Part shown: positions 47,590 to 57,546 of the stretch, in pieces
How the letters are laid out: each line of letters starts with the position of its first letter
Numbering within the stretch: position 1 is the stretch's first letter
Origin: a bacterium
GTDB taxonomy: Bacteria > Patescibacteriota > Gracilibacteria > JAHISY01
NCBI GenBank assembly: GCA_021779375.1
Contig: JAJYAT010000004.1
Location: 1-64,000, forward strand
Direction: 5' to 3'
DNA length: 64,000 bases
The notes under the pieces: model-generated
Databases searched by the model: none
What the model was told of the DNA's origin: nothing
The model's input: only the letters and a program-made list of their open reading frames with translations
Made by a program: the position numbers and the translations under genes

Positions 47590-47690
47590 TTGTCATTCCC
47601 GGCTTGACCGGGAATCCAGAATTTTGCACGAGCTTTTTTTCTGGATCCCCGTTCCCCGATTTCTCGAGGACAAGTTTCGGGGGAAGGACA
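47590..47690. repeat. intergenic palindromic repeat (TGTCATTCCCGGCTTGACCGGGAATCCAGA and adjoining dyad)
   Basis: Dyad symmetry CCCGGcttgaCCGGG flanked by CATT/AATC; resembles a widespread GTCATTCCCGCG-type dispersed palindrome. Confidence 0.65.
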
Positions 47691-47774
47691 AAAACACGTC
47701 GGAACAACGAAAGCCAAGCTGGGATTAACAATCAAGAACTTAAACTTAAATTGCGAGACTTGAAAATTTGAGAT

Positions 47775-48866
47775 TCAAATAGTCTTCGGGATTTTGACCC
47801 GAGCGCTGGCATCCAAAACTTCGATGAAAGTTTGACCGGGATTGAGGCTGACAGGTCGACCGAAATTGTCGAAAAATTTAGTGCGTCCGTCGATTTTGCG
47901 CCAGACTCCGCGCCAAAATTTTCCCTCCGAAAAATACCACGCCGTATTTTCACCAGCCGTCTTGAGCTGAAGTCGTCCCGCCTCGTCGATCGGAAAATAT
48001 TCCGTGAACTGGACAATCACGTTGCTCGGTCGGATTGGATTGCCGCCCGCTTTATGAGTTATTCCGCCAAGTTTGCGATCATATTTGCCGTCAGTCGCAT
48101 TGTAATTATATTCGACCAGATAGCTCGGCAAACTGAAATCGAGCGAAAATTGGCGCACGTCAGTCGCCCCTGCCGGAATTTTTCCGGAGAAATCGAACTG
48201 GCTTTCCAGTGAATCATTTTCGGGCAAATTCGCGCGGATATCCGCCAGGTTTACGAAAAGATTGTGCGGCGCCAAAAATTGAAAGTCGCGGTAGACCATC
48301 TCGCCGTCTTCGTCGAAGTTCGCCAAGTTGCTGGCTGCCAATTTCGTAAGCGCCTCAGCGCTGCCGCCGGCATGCACCAGCGCGCCGCCGAGCTCCGCTG
48401 CCCACTCGACGAAATACGGTCGAGTGGAACGCACCGGTCCGACTTTTTTGGCTTCGCTTGTGTCGAAGATTGCGAGGAAGCGCGTGATGCCGCCTTCCGC
48501 CAGCGCCTCGATCACGATGCCGGCTTCATCCAGACCGCGCATTTGCGGACGGCTGGCAGGCAAGTTTTCAATCATCACTCCGACCAGCTTGACTGCTACT
48601 TTACCTTTAATCGTTAGACCGGTGAGCGGTGAAACTCCCGACTGTGTTTTCGCCAAAACTTCATTTTCGATTGTGGGTGGCACGATCAAATCACTAATCG
48701 AGCGGGTGAGTACATTATCTCGGTTCGCGTTTGATGAACCTGAGGCAAGGTATTGGAAAAAAAGTCGACCAAGGATCAGCGCGACTAAAAAAATTATTAC
48801 GCCGACGAGAATGAGCAGCAGCTTCTTCCGCCCGCGCAAATCGCGCAAAAAAGTGAAATCCACCAT
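47775..48866 (-). CDS. DUF3048-type protein (YerB-like), membrane-anchored
   Basis: N-terminal TM; GVMIENLPASRPQMRGLDEAGIVIEALAEGGITRFLAIF...GPVRSTRPYFVEWA. Confidence 0.82.
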   Translation of the reverse strand: MVDFTFLRDLRGRKKLLLILVGVIIFLVALILGRLFFQYLASGSSNANRDNVLTRSISDLIVPPTIENEVLAKTQSGVSPLTGLTIKGKVAVKLVGVMIENLPASRPQMRGLDEAGIVIEALAEGGITRFLAIFDTSEAKKVGPVRSTRPYFVEWAAELGGALVHAGGSAEALTKLAASNLANFDEDGEMVYRDFQFLAPHNLFVNLADIRANLPENDSLESQFDFSGKIPAGATDVRQFSLDFSLPSYLVEYNYNATDGKYDRKLGGITHKAGGNPIRPSNVIVQFTEYFPIDEAGRLQLKTAGENTAWYFSEGKFWRGVWRKIDGRTKFFDNFGRPVSLNPGQTFIEVLDASARVKIPKTI

Positions 48867-48875
48867 CCCAGAAGA

Positions 48876-49583
48876 TTATTTTTTCTCGCCGCCTTTCTTT
48901 TCCGTATCGCTTTCTTTGCTCGCCTGCGCCGCCGCTTTTTCTTTCTCGGCTTCTTTCTTCACGTCTTCGCTGACAGCCTCACCGACATCCTTGGCGAGCT
49001 CGTCCTCGATTTGTTCGGCAGTCTTCGGCGCGATGATTGTCACCAGCATCGCTTCGGCCTCTTCCAGAACCTCGTGTTTTTTAGGATCAATTTTCAAATC
49101 CTTCACACGCACGCTGGCACCGATTTGCTCGAGCGAGGCGATGTCGATGACGATTTCTTTGAGAAGGTCGCGTGGCAAGCACTTAATCTCGATCTCACTC
49201 TTACCGTGGGTGAGAATACCGCCCAAGCTTTTGACCGCCGGGCTTTCGCCAGTGAGGTGAATCGGAACTTTGGTCGTGATTTTTTTGCCGCGTTCAATCT
49301 GCATCAAATCGACATGCAAAAATTCATCCGTAATCGGATCGTAATCGACATTGTGCACCAGAATCTCGCGCGGCTCTTGCTCACCTTCGACGGCGAGATT
49401 GATAATCGAGCTCGAACCAGCGGAGCGGAAAAGCTTGCGGAAAGTCTGGTAATCCAGCGTGAGGTGGAGATTCTCTTTACCTTTGCCGTAGTATTCCGCG
49501 GGGATTTGGCGCAGCGCGCGCAGTTTGCGCGTTTTTGCCGCGAGATCGCGGGGCAAGGCGGGGAGAGTCAGGATTTCATTCAT
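48876..49583 (-). CDS. rplY: 50S ribosomal protein L25/CTC
   Basis: PAEYYGKGKENLHLTLDYQTFRKLFR...EPREILVHNVDYDPITDEFLHVDLMQI. Confidence 0.9.
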   Translation of the reverse strand: MNEILTLPALPRDLAAKTRKLRALRQIPAEYYGKGKENLHLTLDYQTFRKLFRSAGSSSIINLAVEGEQEPREILVHNVDYDPITDEFLHVDLMQIERGKKITTKVPIHLTGESPAVKSLGGILTHGKSEIEIKCLPRDLLKEIVIDIASLEQIGASVRVKDLKIDPKKHEVLEEAEAMLVTIIAPKTAEQIEDELAKDVGEAVSEDVKKEAEKEKAAAQASKESDTEKKGGEKK

Positions 49584-49750
49584 CGGAAAAAATTAGCCGG
49601 CAGATTTTAAATAAAAGTTTGGAAGAAAGCAATTAAAATAGAAAAGGTTTATGTGTCGGTGTTCGCCTTTTGAAAAACCAAATTTCTTTTTACGTTTTGG
49701 TAAAGAGCAGAGGGGAATTAAAGGGGTGAACGCCCCGAAGCCAAGACTCC

Positions 49751-51274
49751 TTATTTTCTTTCTAATTGCCACTTGTAAACTCTTTTAAGCTCATAAATAG
49801 CTATTTCTTCATTTTCTTCACATTCTTTTCCTAATTGTAATCGGATGTTATTCTTTGTTTTCCATGGCTCTGTAGAATTTTTCAAGTGATCTTTTACTTT
49901 TGATTTATAAATATGCGTTATTTGAACATAATTTTCGTCCGTTTCTTGGTCACCAATTAATATAACATCCTTGGGCTTCAAAAAGGAGTATTTATCGCTA
50001 ATTTCGTAAAGTGTATCAAATTGATATTCTTTAAATTTTTTTTTACTTTCATCATTCAAAATTATTTTTTTATCTGTGTAGATTTTAGAAAATTTATCTT
50101 TTTTGAATGTTTTTGGAAAAATATTAACTCTCTTATACTCATCTGTTAAATCTAACTCTTTACCATTTATTTTAAGTATGTTTCTGCAACCTGCAAAAGG
50201 TCCCATATTTCCTAGAAAATCCACATAGATATGAGGGAAGTTGTAATAAACATCCCCTTTATCGTCGACTAATGCGATATCGGAATATTTTATCAGGCAA
50301 TCTATTATGAAATTTCCTTTGTTATTTCTTGGTAAAAAATCCCAAAAATCAGCAACCAGTTCTCTTTTTTCAGAAGATTTTTTGCTTTCATTCTCATCGC
50401 GTTTTCGTTGAAGACAAACCATATCTACTTCTTTTGTAAAATCCCATTCTTTTTTTTCGGTATCTACATATGCAAAATACTCGTGGTTATGACACCACAA
50501 GCCACGTGGATGATGACTGAATGCAATATATTCTTTCCATCGAGGTTTATTATTAAAATCTTTGTATTCGCTTTTGTATGGATAATTTACATCTTTTAAA
50601 TCCCTTACTAAAACTGACTGATGAAATTGATGACCTTCCCCAACGGTTCTGAATAATTTATTTTTTATGCTTACTGCTGATCTTATTTCTGTTGTTTTGG
50701 ATTTTCTTTTACTCACCAGTGAAATACCAAAAAATGTGAAAAGTATCCTGTCGTTTTTTGGTAAATGTAGCATGTCTTCCAGCTCTGCCTTTCCCCATAG
50801 ATAAAATTCCATCACTCCTTTTTCTCTAAGTTCTTTGCGAAATATATCATATGATTCTTTAGAAAAATTAGCAGACGCGGCTAAAATATACCCATATGGC
50901 GGATTTTTTGAATCGACATCAGAGAGAATAGATTTTATTTTTTTGGGACCTATTTCTTTTTCTCTTTTTCCTTGGATCATCCATAAGTTTCCCTCCATAG
51001 GATGAATTTGATTCTCCTCAATATTATTTTCATCTTCGGATGTCGTAATTATTTCAGCTTTTTCATATGCACGAATATCAAATCCACTATCGCTTCCGCT
51101 TCTTCCGGTAGCTTCAATATTTTGCCAATCTTTAAAATCATATATCAACTCTCGGATTAAATCCTCAAAGCGGTGTGGATCTAAATCCTCAAAATGTATT
51201 GGATTATATGTTCTTGTGATTTTTGGCTTAGACATGCAATTTTCAATAAAATCCAGATAATGAATCATTTTCAT
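49751..51274 (-). CDS. Mrr-like restriction endonuclease-fold protein
   Basis: DPHRFEDLIRELIYD...ATGRSGSDSGFDIRAYE...LWMIQGKREKEIGPKKIK (D...QxK); AT-rich. Start may be 51235 (MSKPKITRTYNP). Confidence 0.75.
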   Translation of the reverse strand: MKMIHYLDFIENCMSKPKITRTYNPIHFEDLDPHRFEDLIRELIYDFKDWQNIEATGRSGSDSGFDIRAYEKAEIITTSEDENNIEENQIHPMEGNLWMIQGKREKEIGPKKIKSILSDVDSKNPPYGYILAASANFSKESYDIFRKELREKGVMEFYLWGKAELEDMLHLPKNDRILFTFFGISLVSKRKSKTTEIRSAVSIKNKLFRTVGEGHQFHQSVLVRDLKDVNYPYKSEYKDFNNKPRWKEYIAFSHHPRGLWCHNHEYFAYVDTEKKEWDFTKEVDMVCLQRKRDENESKKSSEKRELVADFWDFLPRNNKGNFIIDCLIKYSDIALVDDKGDVYYNFPHIYVDFLGNMGPFAGCRNILKINGKELDLTDEYKRVNIFPKTFKKDKFSKIYTDKKIILNDESKKKFKEYQFDTLYEISDKYSFLKPKDVILIGDQETDENYVQITHIYKSKVKDHLKNSTEPWKTKNNIRLQLGKECEENEEIAIYELKRVYKWQLERK

Positions 51275-51427
51275 GAGCGAAGCGGAGAAAACACCATTAC
51301 TCTCACGCTAAAAAATTAAAAATAAAATTTGTTAATTTAGATAGCTTTTATGCGAACTTATCATCTAAATAGTACGCCGAAACTGTGCATTATGCGAAAC
51401 ACCACCCTGATTTAGAACCACTGCAAT

Positions 51428-53491
51428 TTACATGTGAATCAATCCACTCCAATTTGCCAAGACTGCAGCGAGGATCAGAGCAATCGTGTTGATGACTTTG
51501 ATTAAGGCATTGATTGCTGGTCCGGCAGTGTCTTTGTACGGATCGCCGACAGTGTCGCCGACTACCGCGGCTTTGTGTGCGTCGCTGCCTTTGCCGCCGA
51601 ATTTGCCGTCTTCAATGTACTTCTTCGCATTGTCCCAGGCGCCGCCGCCATTCGCCATCATGAGCGCGACGAGCAAGCCGGAGGCGATTACGCCGATTAA
51701 AAGTCCCGCCAAAGCGATTGGTCCGAAGAGATAGCCGACGAGAATCGGGGCTGTGACGGCGATGAGCGCCGGCACAATCATTTGTTTCAGGGCGGCTTTC
51801 GTCACGATGTCGACGCAGCGGGCGTAGTCCGGCTTGGCTTTGTCTTCCATGATGCCTTTGATTTCACGGAATTGGCGACGCACTTCCTCGACGACCGAGA
51901 AACCGGCGCGACCGACAGCTTGCATGCAGTAGGCCGAGAAAATGAAAGGTAAGAGCGCGCCCAAAAGTAAGCCGACCAAAACAGGCGGATTATTGAGTGA
52001 GAAATCGAAATTGCCGCTCGGATTATTCGCGAGCAGCGTGTCGCCGTAAGCCTGGAAAAGCACCAAGGCGCCGAGCGCGGCTGAGCCGATGGCATAACCT
52101 TTCGTCACGGCTTTGGTCGTGTTGCCGACGGCGTCGAGCGCGTCCGTAATTTTGCGCACCTTCTCCGGTTGCTTGCTCATCTCGGCGATGCCACCGGCGT
52201 TGTCCGTGATCGGACCGTAGCTGTCCATCGCGATGACCATTCCAGTCGTCGAGAGCATCGCGACTGCAGCGATCGCAATTCCATAGAGTCCGGCGAAGTG
52301 GTAAGCGACCACGATGCCGCCGACGATGGTGAGCGTTGGCCAAAAAGTTGATTTGAGACCAATCGCGAGACCTTCGATGATGTTCGTGCCAGCGCCGGTC
52401 GTCGAAGCTTTCGCGATTGAACGCACGGGAGCGTAGCGTGTCGAAGTGTAATACTCTGTGATGGCGACGAGCAGAATCGTGATGACATAGCCGACTAAGC
52501 CAGCGTAAAAAATATTCGTGTCGCCGGTCAATTGGTCATTGATATAGTAAAAAGCGATTGCCGCCAAAAGCGCCGTCACGAAAGTACCCTGATACAGAGC
52601 GCGCATGATGTTATTTTTCTTGCCGAGTCGGACGAAGAAAGTTCCGAAGAAAGTCGCGACGATGGAAGCGGCTCCGACCGCGAGTGGCAGGAGGACGTGA
52701 TTTTCCGTCAACGCATTTTCTCCACCGAGAGAGATTGCTGCCAAAACCATCGCGGCAATCATCGTCACGGCATAGGTCTCGAAAAGATCCGCACCCATGC
52801 CAGCGCAGTCACCGACATTGTCACCGACGTTGTCGGCGATGGTCGCCGGATTGCGCGGGTCGTCTTCTGGAATACCAGCTTCGACTTTGCCGACCAAATC
52901 CGCTCCGACGTCAGCTGCCTTGGTGAAGATGCCGCCGCCGACGCGGGCGAAGAGCGAGATGAGTGAAGCGCCGAATCCGAAGCCGACCAGGGCTTCCGTC
53001 GCTGGGTAAATCGCCAAGCCGACAACTTTCGTCAGATAGAGATACAGTGTCGCGACTCCGCCCAGGGCCAAGCCGACGACGAAGAAGCCGGTCACGGATC
53101 CGCCCTTGAAAGCGACATCGAGTGCCGCGCTCAAACTTTTTTTGGCGGCTTCAGTCGTGCGGACATTGGCACGCACAGAGACGCTCATGCCGATGTAGCC
53201 AGCCGCGCCGGAGAGAATCGCACCACCCGCGAAACCAATCGCGAGATTCCAGCCCATCCCAGGAGCGAACGCCAAGAGGAGAAAAATCGCGACGGCGAAA
53301 GCTCCGATGACCAAATACTGGCGGTACAAATAGGCGTTCGCGCCCTCTTGGATGAAAGAAGCAATTTCGCGCATGCGGCTGTCGCCAGCGGGTTTTTTCA
53401 GCACGCGGATGATTGTGATGATTGCCCAAGCGATGGCGAAGAGTGCGGCGCCGATGGCGAGTAGGGTGATGTTTGGCAGGGTGGTGGGCAT
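51428..53491 (-). CDS. hppA: membrane-bound proton/sodium-translocating pyrophosphatase
   Basis: [78 protein letters not shown]. Confidence 0.97.
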   Translation of the reverse strand: MPTTLPNITLLAIGAALFAIAWAIITIIRVLKKPAGDSRMREIASFIQEGANAYLYRQYLVIGAFAVAIFLLLAFAPGMGWNLAIGFAGGAILSGAAGYIGMSVSVRANVRTTEAAKKSLSAALDVAFKGGSVTGFFVVGLALGGVATLYLYLTKVVGLAIYPATEALVGFGFGASLISLFARVGGGIFTKAADVGADLVGKVEAGIPEDDPRNPATIADNVGDNVGDCAGMGADLFETYAVTMIAAMVLAAISLGGENALTENHVLLPLAVGAASIVATFFGTFFVRLGKKNNIMRALYQGTFVTALLAAIAFYYINDQLTGDTNIFYAGLVGYVITILLVAITEYYTSTRYAPVRSIAKASTTGAGTNIIEGLAIGLKSTFWPTLTIVGGIVVAYHFAGLYGIAIAAVAMLSTTGMVIAMDSYGPITDNAGGIAEMSKQPEKVRKITDALDAVGNTTKAVTKGYAIGSAALGALVLFQAYGDTLLANNPSGNFDFSLNNPPVLVGLLLGALLPFIFSAYCMQAVGRAGFSVVEEVRRQFREIKGIMEDKAKPDYARCVDIVTKAALKQMIVPALIAVTAPILVGYLFGPIALAGLLIGVIASGLLVALMMANGGGAWDNAKKYIEDGKFGGKGSDAHKAAVVGDTVGDPYKDTAGPAINALIKVINTIALILAAVLANWSGLIHM

Positions 53492-53563
53492 GGAAATTAA
53501 ATTAAATTTTTTAAACAAATAAGCCGGTGGATTTTAAATTAGAAAACTTTTTCGAACAACCTC

Positions 53564-53725
53564 CGGTTAAGTCGTTGAGTTATTAAGTCATTGAGTCATT
53601 GGTTACTTGGTTCGGAGGGTGATTGGTTATTGGGTTCGGGGTCAACAAGTCTTTGAGTTTTTAAGTCGTTGAGTCATTGAGTCATTGGTCATTGGTTCGG
53701 AAGGTGATTGGTCAGTTGGCTAATT
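53564..53725. repeat. degenerate tandem word repeat (GTCGTTGAGTCATTGAGTCATTGG...TTCGG)
   Basis: Two imperfect long copies; related block in opposite orientation at 60211-60289. Confidence 0.7.
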
Positions 53726-53767
53726 GATGATGCTGATTTCGAAATTACAGCCAAGCAGCCGTAAATT

Positions 53768-53816
53768 CCCTCCTTTCGCAAAGGAGGCCTGCCTGCCGGT
53801 AGGCAGGGTTAGGGAG
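53768..53816. repeat. dyad repeat TCCTTTCGCAAAGGAGG...GTTAGGGAGG carrying the 20-bp palindrome CCTGCCTGCCGGTAGGCAGG (53788-53807)
   Basis: Nested repeat structure seen directly. Confidence 0.75.
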
Positions 53817-53908
53817 GATTTTAGAAAACTAAAAATTCTTTTTCCTCAAACCAAAAATTAATTTCCAGCTTAGGTTAAGAATTCTTTCTTTGTAGTTGAG
53901 AGCTTGAT

Positions 53909-55327
53909 TTACAGTCCCATTTCTTTTTTGACTGCGTTCACGTGGCGGATGAGCGCTTCGTTTTTTTGGAGTTCGCGTGAGATTTTGCGGACGGAATGCA
54001 GCACGGTCGAATGGTCGCGCTGGAAATTTTGCGCAATCTCCGCGAGGCCGCAGCCGAGAATTTCACGAGCGAGATACATCGCGATTTGGCGGGCAGTCAA
54101 AAATTCTTTTTTGCGAGATTCGCCGCGGATCGCTTCGGTCGAGAGATTGAAATGTTTGGCGACGAGCTCAATCATCTCAGCGGGCGTGTTGATTGAGAGC
54201 TCCGGTGTCTTTTCGGGCAAGCCGAGCATGCGCTCTTTTTTATTGACCTTGCCGAGCATCTTGCCGAGCTCGCGGACGGTCGGCTGAGTCTTTAGCAAAT
54301 CGGTCTGCGCGATGGACCAAGCCAGTGCGGACTCGAGGCTGCGCACAGAATCCGAGACATTTAGCGCGATGAATTCGAGCAGCTCGGGATCGAGGATGGC
54401 GCGGCGTTCACGCGTTTTGGATTTGAGAATTTCGAGGCGCGACTGGAAGCTCGGCTGTTCGATCTCGGCGATCAAGCCCCAGGTCAGGCGACTGCGCAAG
54501 CGGTCGACAATCGCGGTGAGCTCGGACGGCGGGCGATCGCTCGTGAAGACGATTTGTTTGCCGGCACCGTGCAGCTCATTGAAAATATTGAAAAGCTCGG
54601 TCTGAGTCTTGTCGCGATTCTCGAGGAATTGGACATCGTCGAAAAGCAAGACATCGACGTCGCGGTATTTTTTCTTGAATTCGTCCGCCTGGAATTTTTT
54701 GGAAGCTTCGACGAATTCGCGTGTGAAAATTTCAGCGTTGGTGAAAGCGACGACTTTGTTGGGATTGTTGGTCAGGACTTCGTGACCAATCGCGGAGAGT
54801 AGGTGCGTCTTGCCGAGACCGACTCCGCCGTAAATCACGAGTGGGTTGTAAGTCATGCCGGGAGCGCGCGCGACAGAAAGTGCCGCGGCGTGCGCGAGGC
54901 GGTTCTCCGCACCGGGTACGAAATTCGCGAGCGTGAAGCGCGGATTAAGTTTGGCGGAGAGAATGCCCGAACGGGTCAAGATGACTTCTTCGCGTCCGCG
55001 GGCTTTGTAAATTTTCTTGTCGTTCGGTTTGGCGAAAACCGCGCGCAGGTCAATTGTGCGCGGATCGATGCCATCACTCAGGGCTGCGTCGACATCGAAG
55101 GTGACTTCTTTGATCGCGGAGTTTTCTTCCTCGGCGGCCTGTAAAATTTTGATGGCGTATTTCTGAGCAATCCAGTCACGCGCAAAATTCGTCGGCGTGC
55201 CGACGACGAGCGTGTCATTTTCGAGCGAGAGTGCGGCGGTATTTTGGAACCAAGTCAAAAACTGCGAACGGGAGATAGTCGGCTCAAGGCGGCGCAAAAT
55301 CGAAAGCCAAAAATTTTTGTAATCCAT
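53909..55327 (-). CDS. dnaA: chromosomal replication initiator DnaA
   Basis: NPLVIYGGVGLGKTHLLSAIGHE, VLLFDDVQFLENRDKTQTELFNIFN, GRDHSTVLHSVRKI-type C-terminus (QRDHSTVLHSVRKI). Confidence 0.95.
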   Translation of the reverse strand: MDYKNFWLSILRRLEPTISRSQFLTWFQNTAALSLENDTLVVGTPTNFARDWIAQKYAIKILQAAEEENSAIKEVTFDVDAALSDGIDPRTIDLRAVFAKPNDKKIYKARGREEVILTRSGILSAKLNPRFTLANFVPGAENRLAHAAALSVARAPGMTYNPLVIYGGVGLGKTHLLSAIGHEVLTNNPNKVVAFTNAEIFTREFVEASKKFQADEFKKKYRDVDVLLFDDVQFLENRDKTQTELFNIFNELHGAGKQIVFTSDRPPSELTAIVDRLRSRLTWGLIAEIEQPSFQSRLEILKSKTRERRAILDPELLEFIALNVSDSVRSLESALAWSIAQTDLLKTQPTVRELGKMLGKVNKKERMLGLPEKTPELSINTPAEMIELVAKHFNLSTEAIRGESRKKEFLTARQIAMYLAREILGCGLAEIAQNFQRDHSTVLHSVRKISRELQKNEALIRHVNAVKKEMGL

Positions 55328-55461
55328 CGGAAGGAGGGAGACCCAATTTACAAAATTTTTTCTCCGAAAGCGATTGACCCACCTCACCGGAAGTCGCAGA
55401 ATAACCAAAAGCGACTCGCCAAATTCTCCAAAAAAACCCTTAATCATTTAACAAAACTTTT

Positions 55462-57546
55462 ATGCGAGGAATCGAATTCGTGGCTTTGGATTGCGAAACA
55501 ACCGGTATCGATTCGCGGCGAGATAACATCATCGAGTTGGGTGCGGTCAAGTTTTCACTTGCCCAAAATCTCGCTAGCTTCGATTCGCTTTTTTATTCTC
55601 CGACACGAATTCCTCAATTTGTCGAGCAGCTGACCGGCATCCAAAATTCCGATCTCGCGGATGCGCCTAAATTTCCTGACAAAAAAAATGAGATTGAAAA
55701 CTTCCTGACGGACTCTATTCTCGTCGGGCACAATCTGCCGTTTGATCTCGATTTCCTGACGACGGCGGGACTCGATTTTTCTGGTCGCACCACGCTCGAT
55801 ACTTTCCTGCTTGCCGGTTTGATTTTGCCGCGCGGCGAATCACTCGGTCTCGAGAGCTTGGCGCAGAAATTTCAAATTTTTCACGAAGATGCGCACCGTG
55901 CGCTCGCTGACGCCGAGGCGACCCGCGAGCTTTTGCGTGTGCTCACGGCGCTCGCTCGGAATTTTTCCGCTGAAAAATGGGAACGCATTCGAAATCTCAA
56001 TTCCGCAAAAGGCTGGCCGCAAATTTTTGCCGAATTAGTTTTGAGTTCGGCAATTCCGCCGCGTGAATTCGAAAACGCTCCCGTCGCGGACTCCGCGGTG
56101 CGCGATTCGGTTGTCGAAAAATTATTTACCGAACTTTCCGGTGATGCGAAGCTGATCGAAGTCTCCGCTCAGCCCAACGAAATTCTGGCTGCTGCGGAAA
56201 AATTAAATCAGCCGAGCGTGATTTTTTTCGCCTCAAATTTCACCGCGCGGGAATTGCCGGCTGCGCAATTTTTCGCGCCGCAAAATTACGTCGATGCGCA
56301 GAAGTTGGAAAAATTTCTGAGTAAAAAATTAACACCAACCGAGCTCACGCTCGCTGCCAAATTGATTCTCCATTCGGACAAAAATCGGCACGAGCTCAAT
56401 CTCACGCGCGCCGAAAACTTACTCTTCGATTTTGTCGCCGCGGAAGAAATTTCGGCGAGTTCGAATTCGAAGGTTCTCGTCAGTGACCATGCGGCGTTTG
56501 AATTTGCCGCTGCCGCGCGTCGCCGCATCATTGCGGACGCGGCTACTTTTTCAGAGAGCCGCGCACAGGCAGTTTCACTCGATTTGGATTTGTCGAATCT
56601 GGAATTGCTCGCTCCGGCGGCGTTCGACAAAATTCAAATTTGGTGGGGTTTGCTCGGTTTACTTTTTCGCGAGGCGGCACCGCAATTCGGGCGGCTCGAT
56701 TTCACCGCGGCGAGCGGTTTGGCGAATTTTTCCAAAGTGGTCGAAGCCGGTCAGAATTTGCTCGCAGAAATTTCCGGGGAGCTGCCGCCGTCGGTTGTGC
56801 GCGCCCTGCAAAATTTTCTCGACCCGAATTCCAATTGCGCGAAATCGTTGCGTTCAAACGTGCTTGGTGAGATTACGATTTCCATCGAGCCGCGCGCTTT
56901 TCTGCCGCTCGATTTTTCCAAAGATTTCCTAATCGACAGTGCAATGGACGCGGCGGATGATTTCACTTTTGCGCGTAGGCAGTTTGCACTGCCAGCTGAT
57001 TTTCCGGCGACCAAGACTCCGACTGAGAATGCGCCGCGTTTTTTTGTCGCGGAGAATGCGCCTGATCCAGCCGCGCCGCAATTTTTTCCGGTGGTCACGA
57101 AATTTTTGCTCACGCAGTTGCCGGATTTTTCCGGTCTGACGGCGCTCGTTTTTCCGAATCGCGCTGAGGCGGGTAAATTCGCTGAGCGCGCGACAGCGGA
57201 ACTCACACTGCCGATTTTTTTCCGCAAGATTCCGTCAGCGGAAAATTTGCGCGCGCTTGGTCGGGCGGTCGTCATCCTGACGCCGGGCAGCCGACTGTCG
57301 GCTGCCGATTTCGCAAACTACTTCGTGATTAAGCTGCCGTTTTTTGTTTGTGCTGGCGACGATTGGCTGACTCAGACTTTGCCCGCGACGGTTTTGCGTT
57401 TCAAAAAAATGTGGGCGGATTTCGCGCGTCTCGACTCAGCGGTTAATTTTTTCGCGCTGGATTCACGACTGCTGGGCAAAAATTACGGTCAGAATTTTCT
57501 CGACGCAATTCCACAAAAATTTGAGGGTGTTAAAATTTCAGCGTGA
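55462..57546 (+). CDS. DnaQ-type 3'-5' exonuclease fused to degenerate DinG-like helicase region
   Basis: Exo motifs VALDCETTGID, VGHNLPFDLDFL, HRALADAEATREL; C-terminus FALDSRLLGKNYGQNFLDAIP is DinG-like but helicase motifs are lost. Confidence 0.82.
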   Translation: MRGIEFVALDCETTGIDSRRDNIIELGAVKFSLAQNLASFDSLFYSPTRIPQFVEQLTGIQNSDLADAPKFPDKKNEIENFLTDSILVGHNLPFDLDFLTTAGLDFSGRTTLDTFLLAGLILPRGESLGLESLAQKFQIFHEDAHRALADAEATRELLRVLTALARNFSAEKWERIRNLNSAKGWPQIFAELVLSSAIPPREFENAPVADSAVRDSVVEKLFTELSGDAKLIEVSAQPNEILAAAEKLNQPSVIFFASNFTARELPAAQFFAPQNYVDAQKLEKFLSKKLTPTELTLAAKLILHSDKNRHELNLTRAENLLFDFVAAEEISASSNSKVLVSDHAAFEFAAAARRRIIADAATFSESRAQAVSLDLDLSNLELLAPAAFDKIQIWWGLLGLLFREAAPQFGRLDFTAASGLANFSKVVEAGQNLLAEISGELPPSVVRALQNFLDPNSNCAKSLRSNVLGEITISIEPRAFLPLDFSKDFLIDSAMDAADDFTFARRQFALPADFPATKTPTENAPRFFVAENAPDPAAPQFFPVVTKFLLTQLPDFSGLTALVFPNRAEAGKFAERATAELTLPIFFRKIPSAENLRALGRAVVILTPGSRLSAADFANYFVIKLPFFVCAGDDWLTQTLPATVLRFKKMWADFARLDSAVNFFALDSRLLGKNYGQNFLDAIPQKFEGVKISA

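Noticed and set aside
53564-53725. CRISPR-like array
   Set aside because: Repeats are degenerate, of variable length and without unique spacers; no cas genes in the window.
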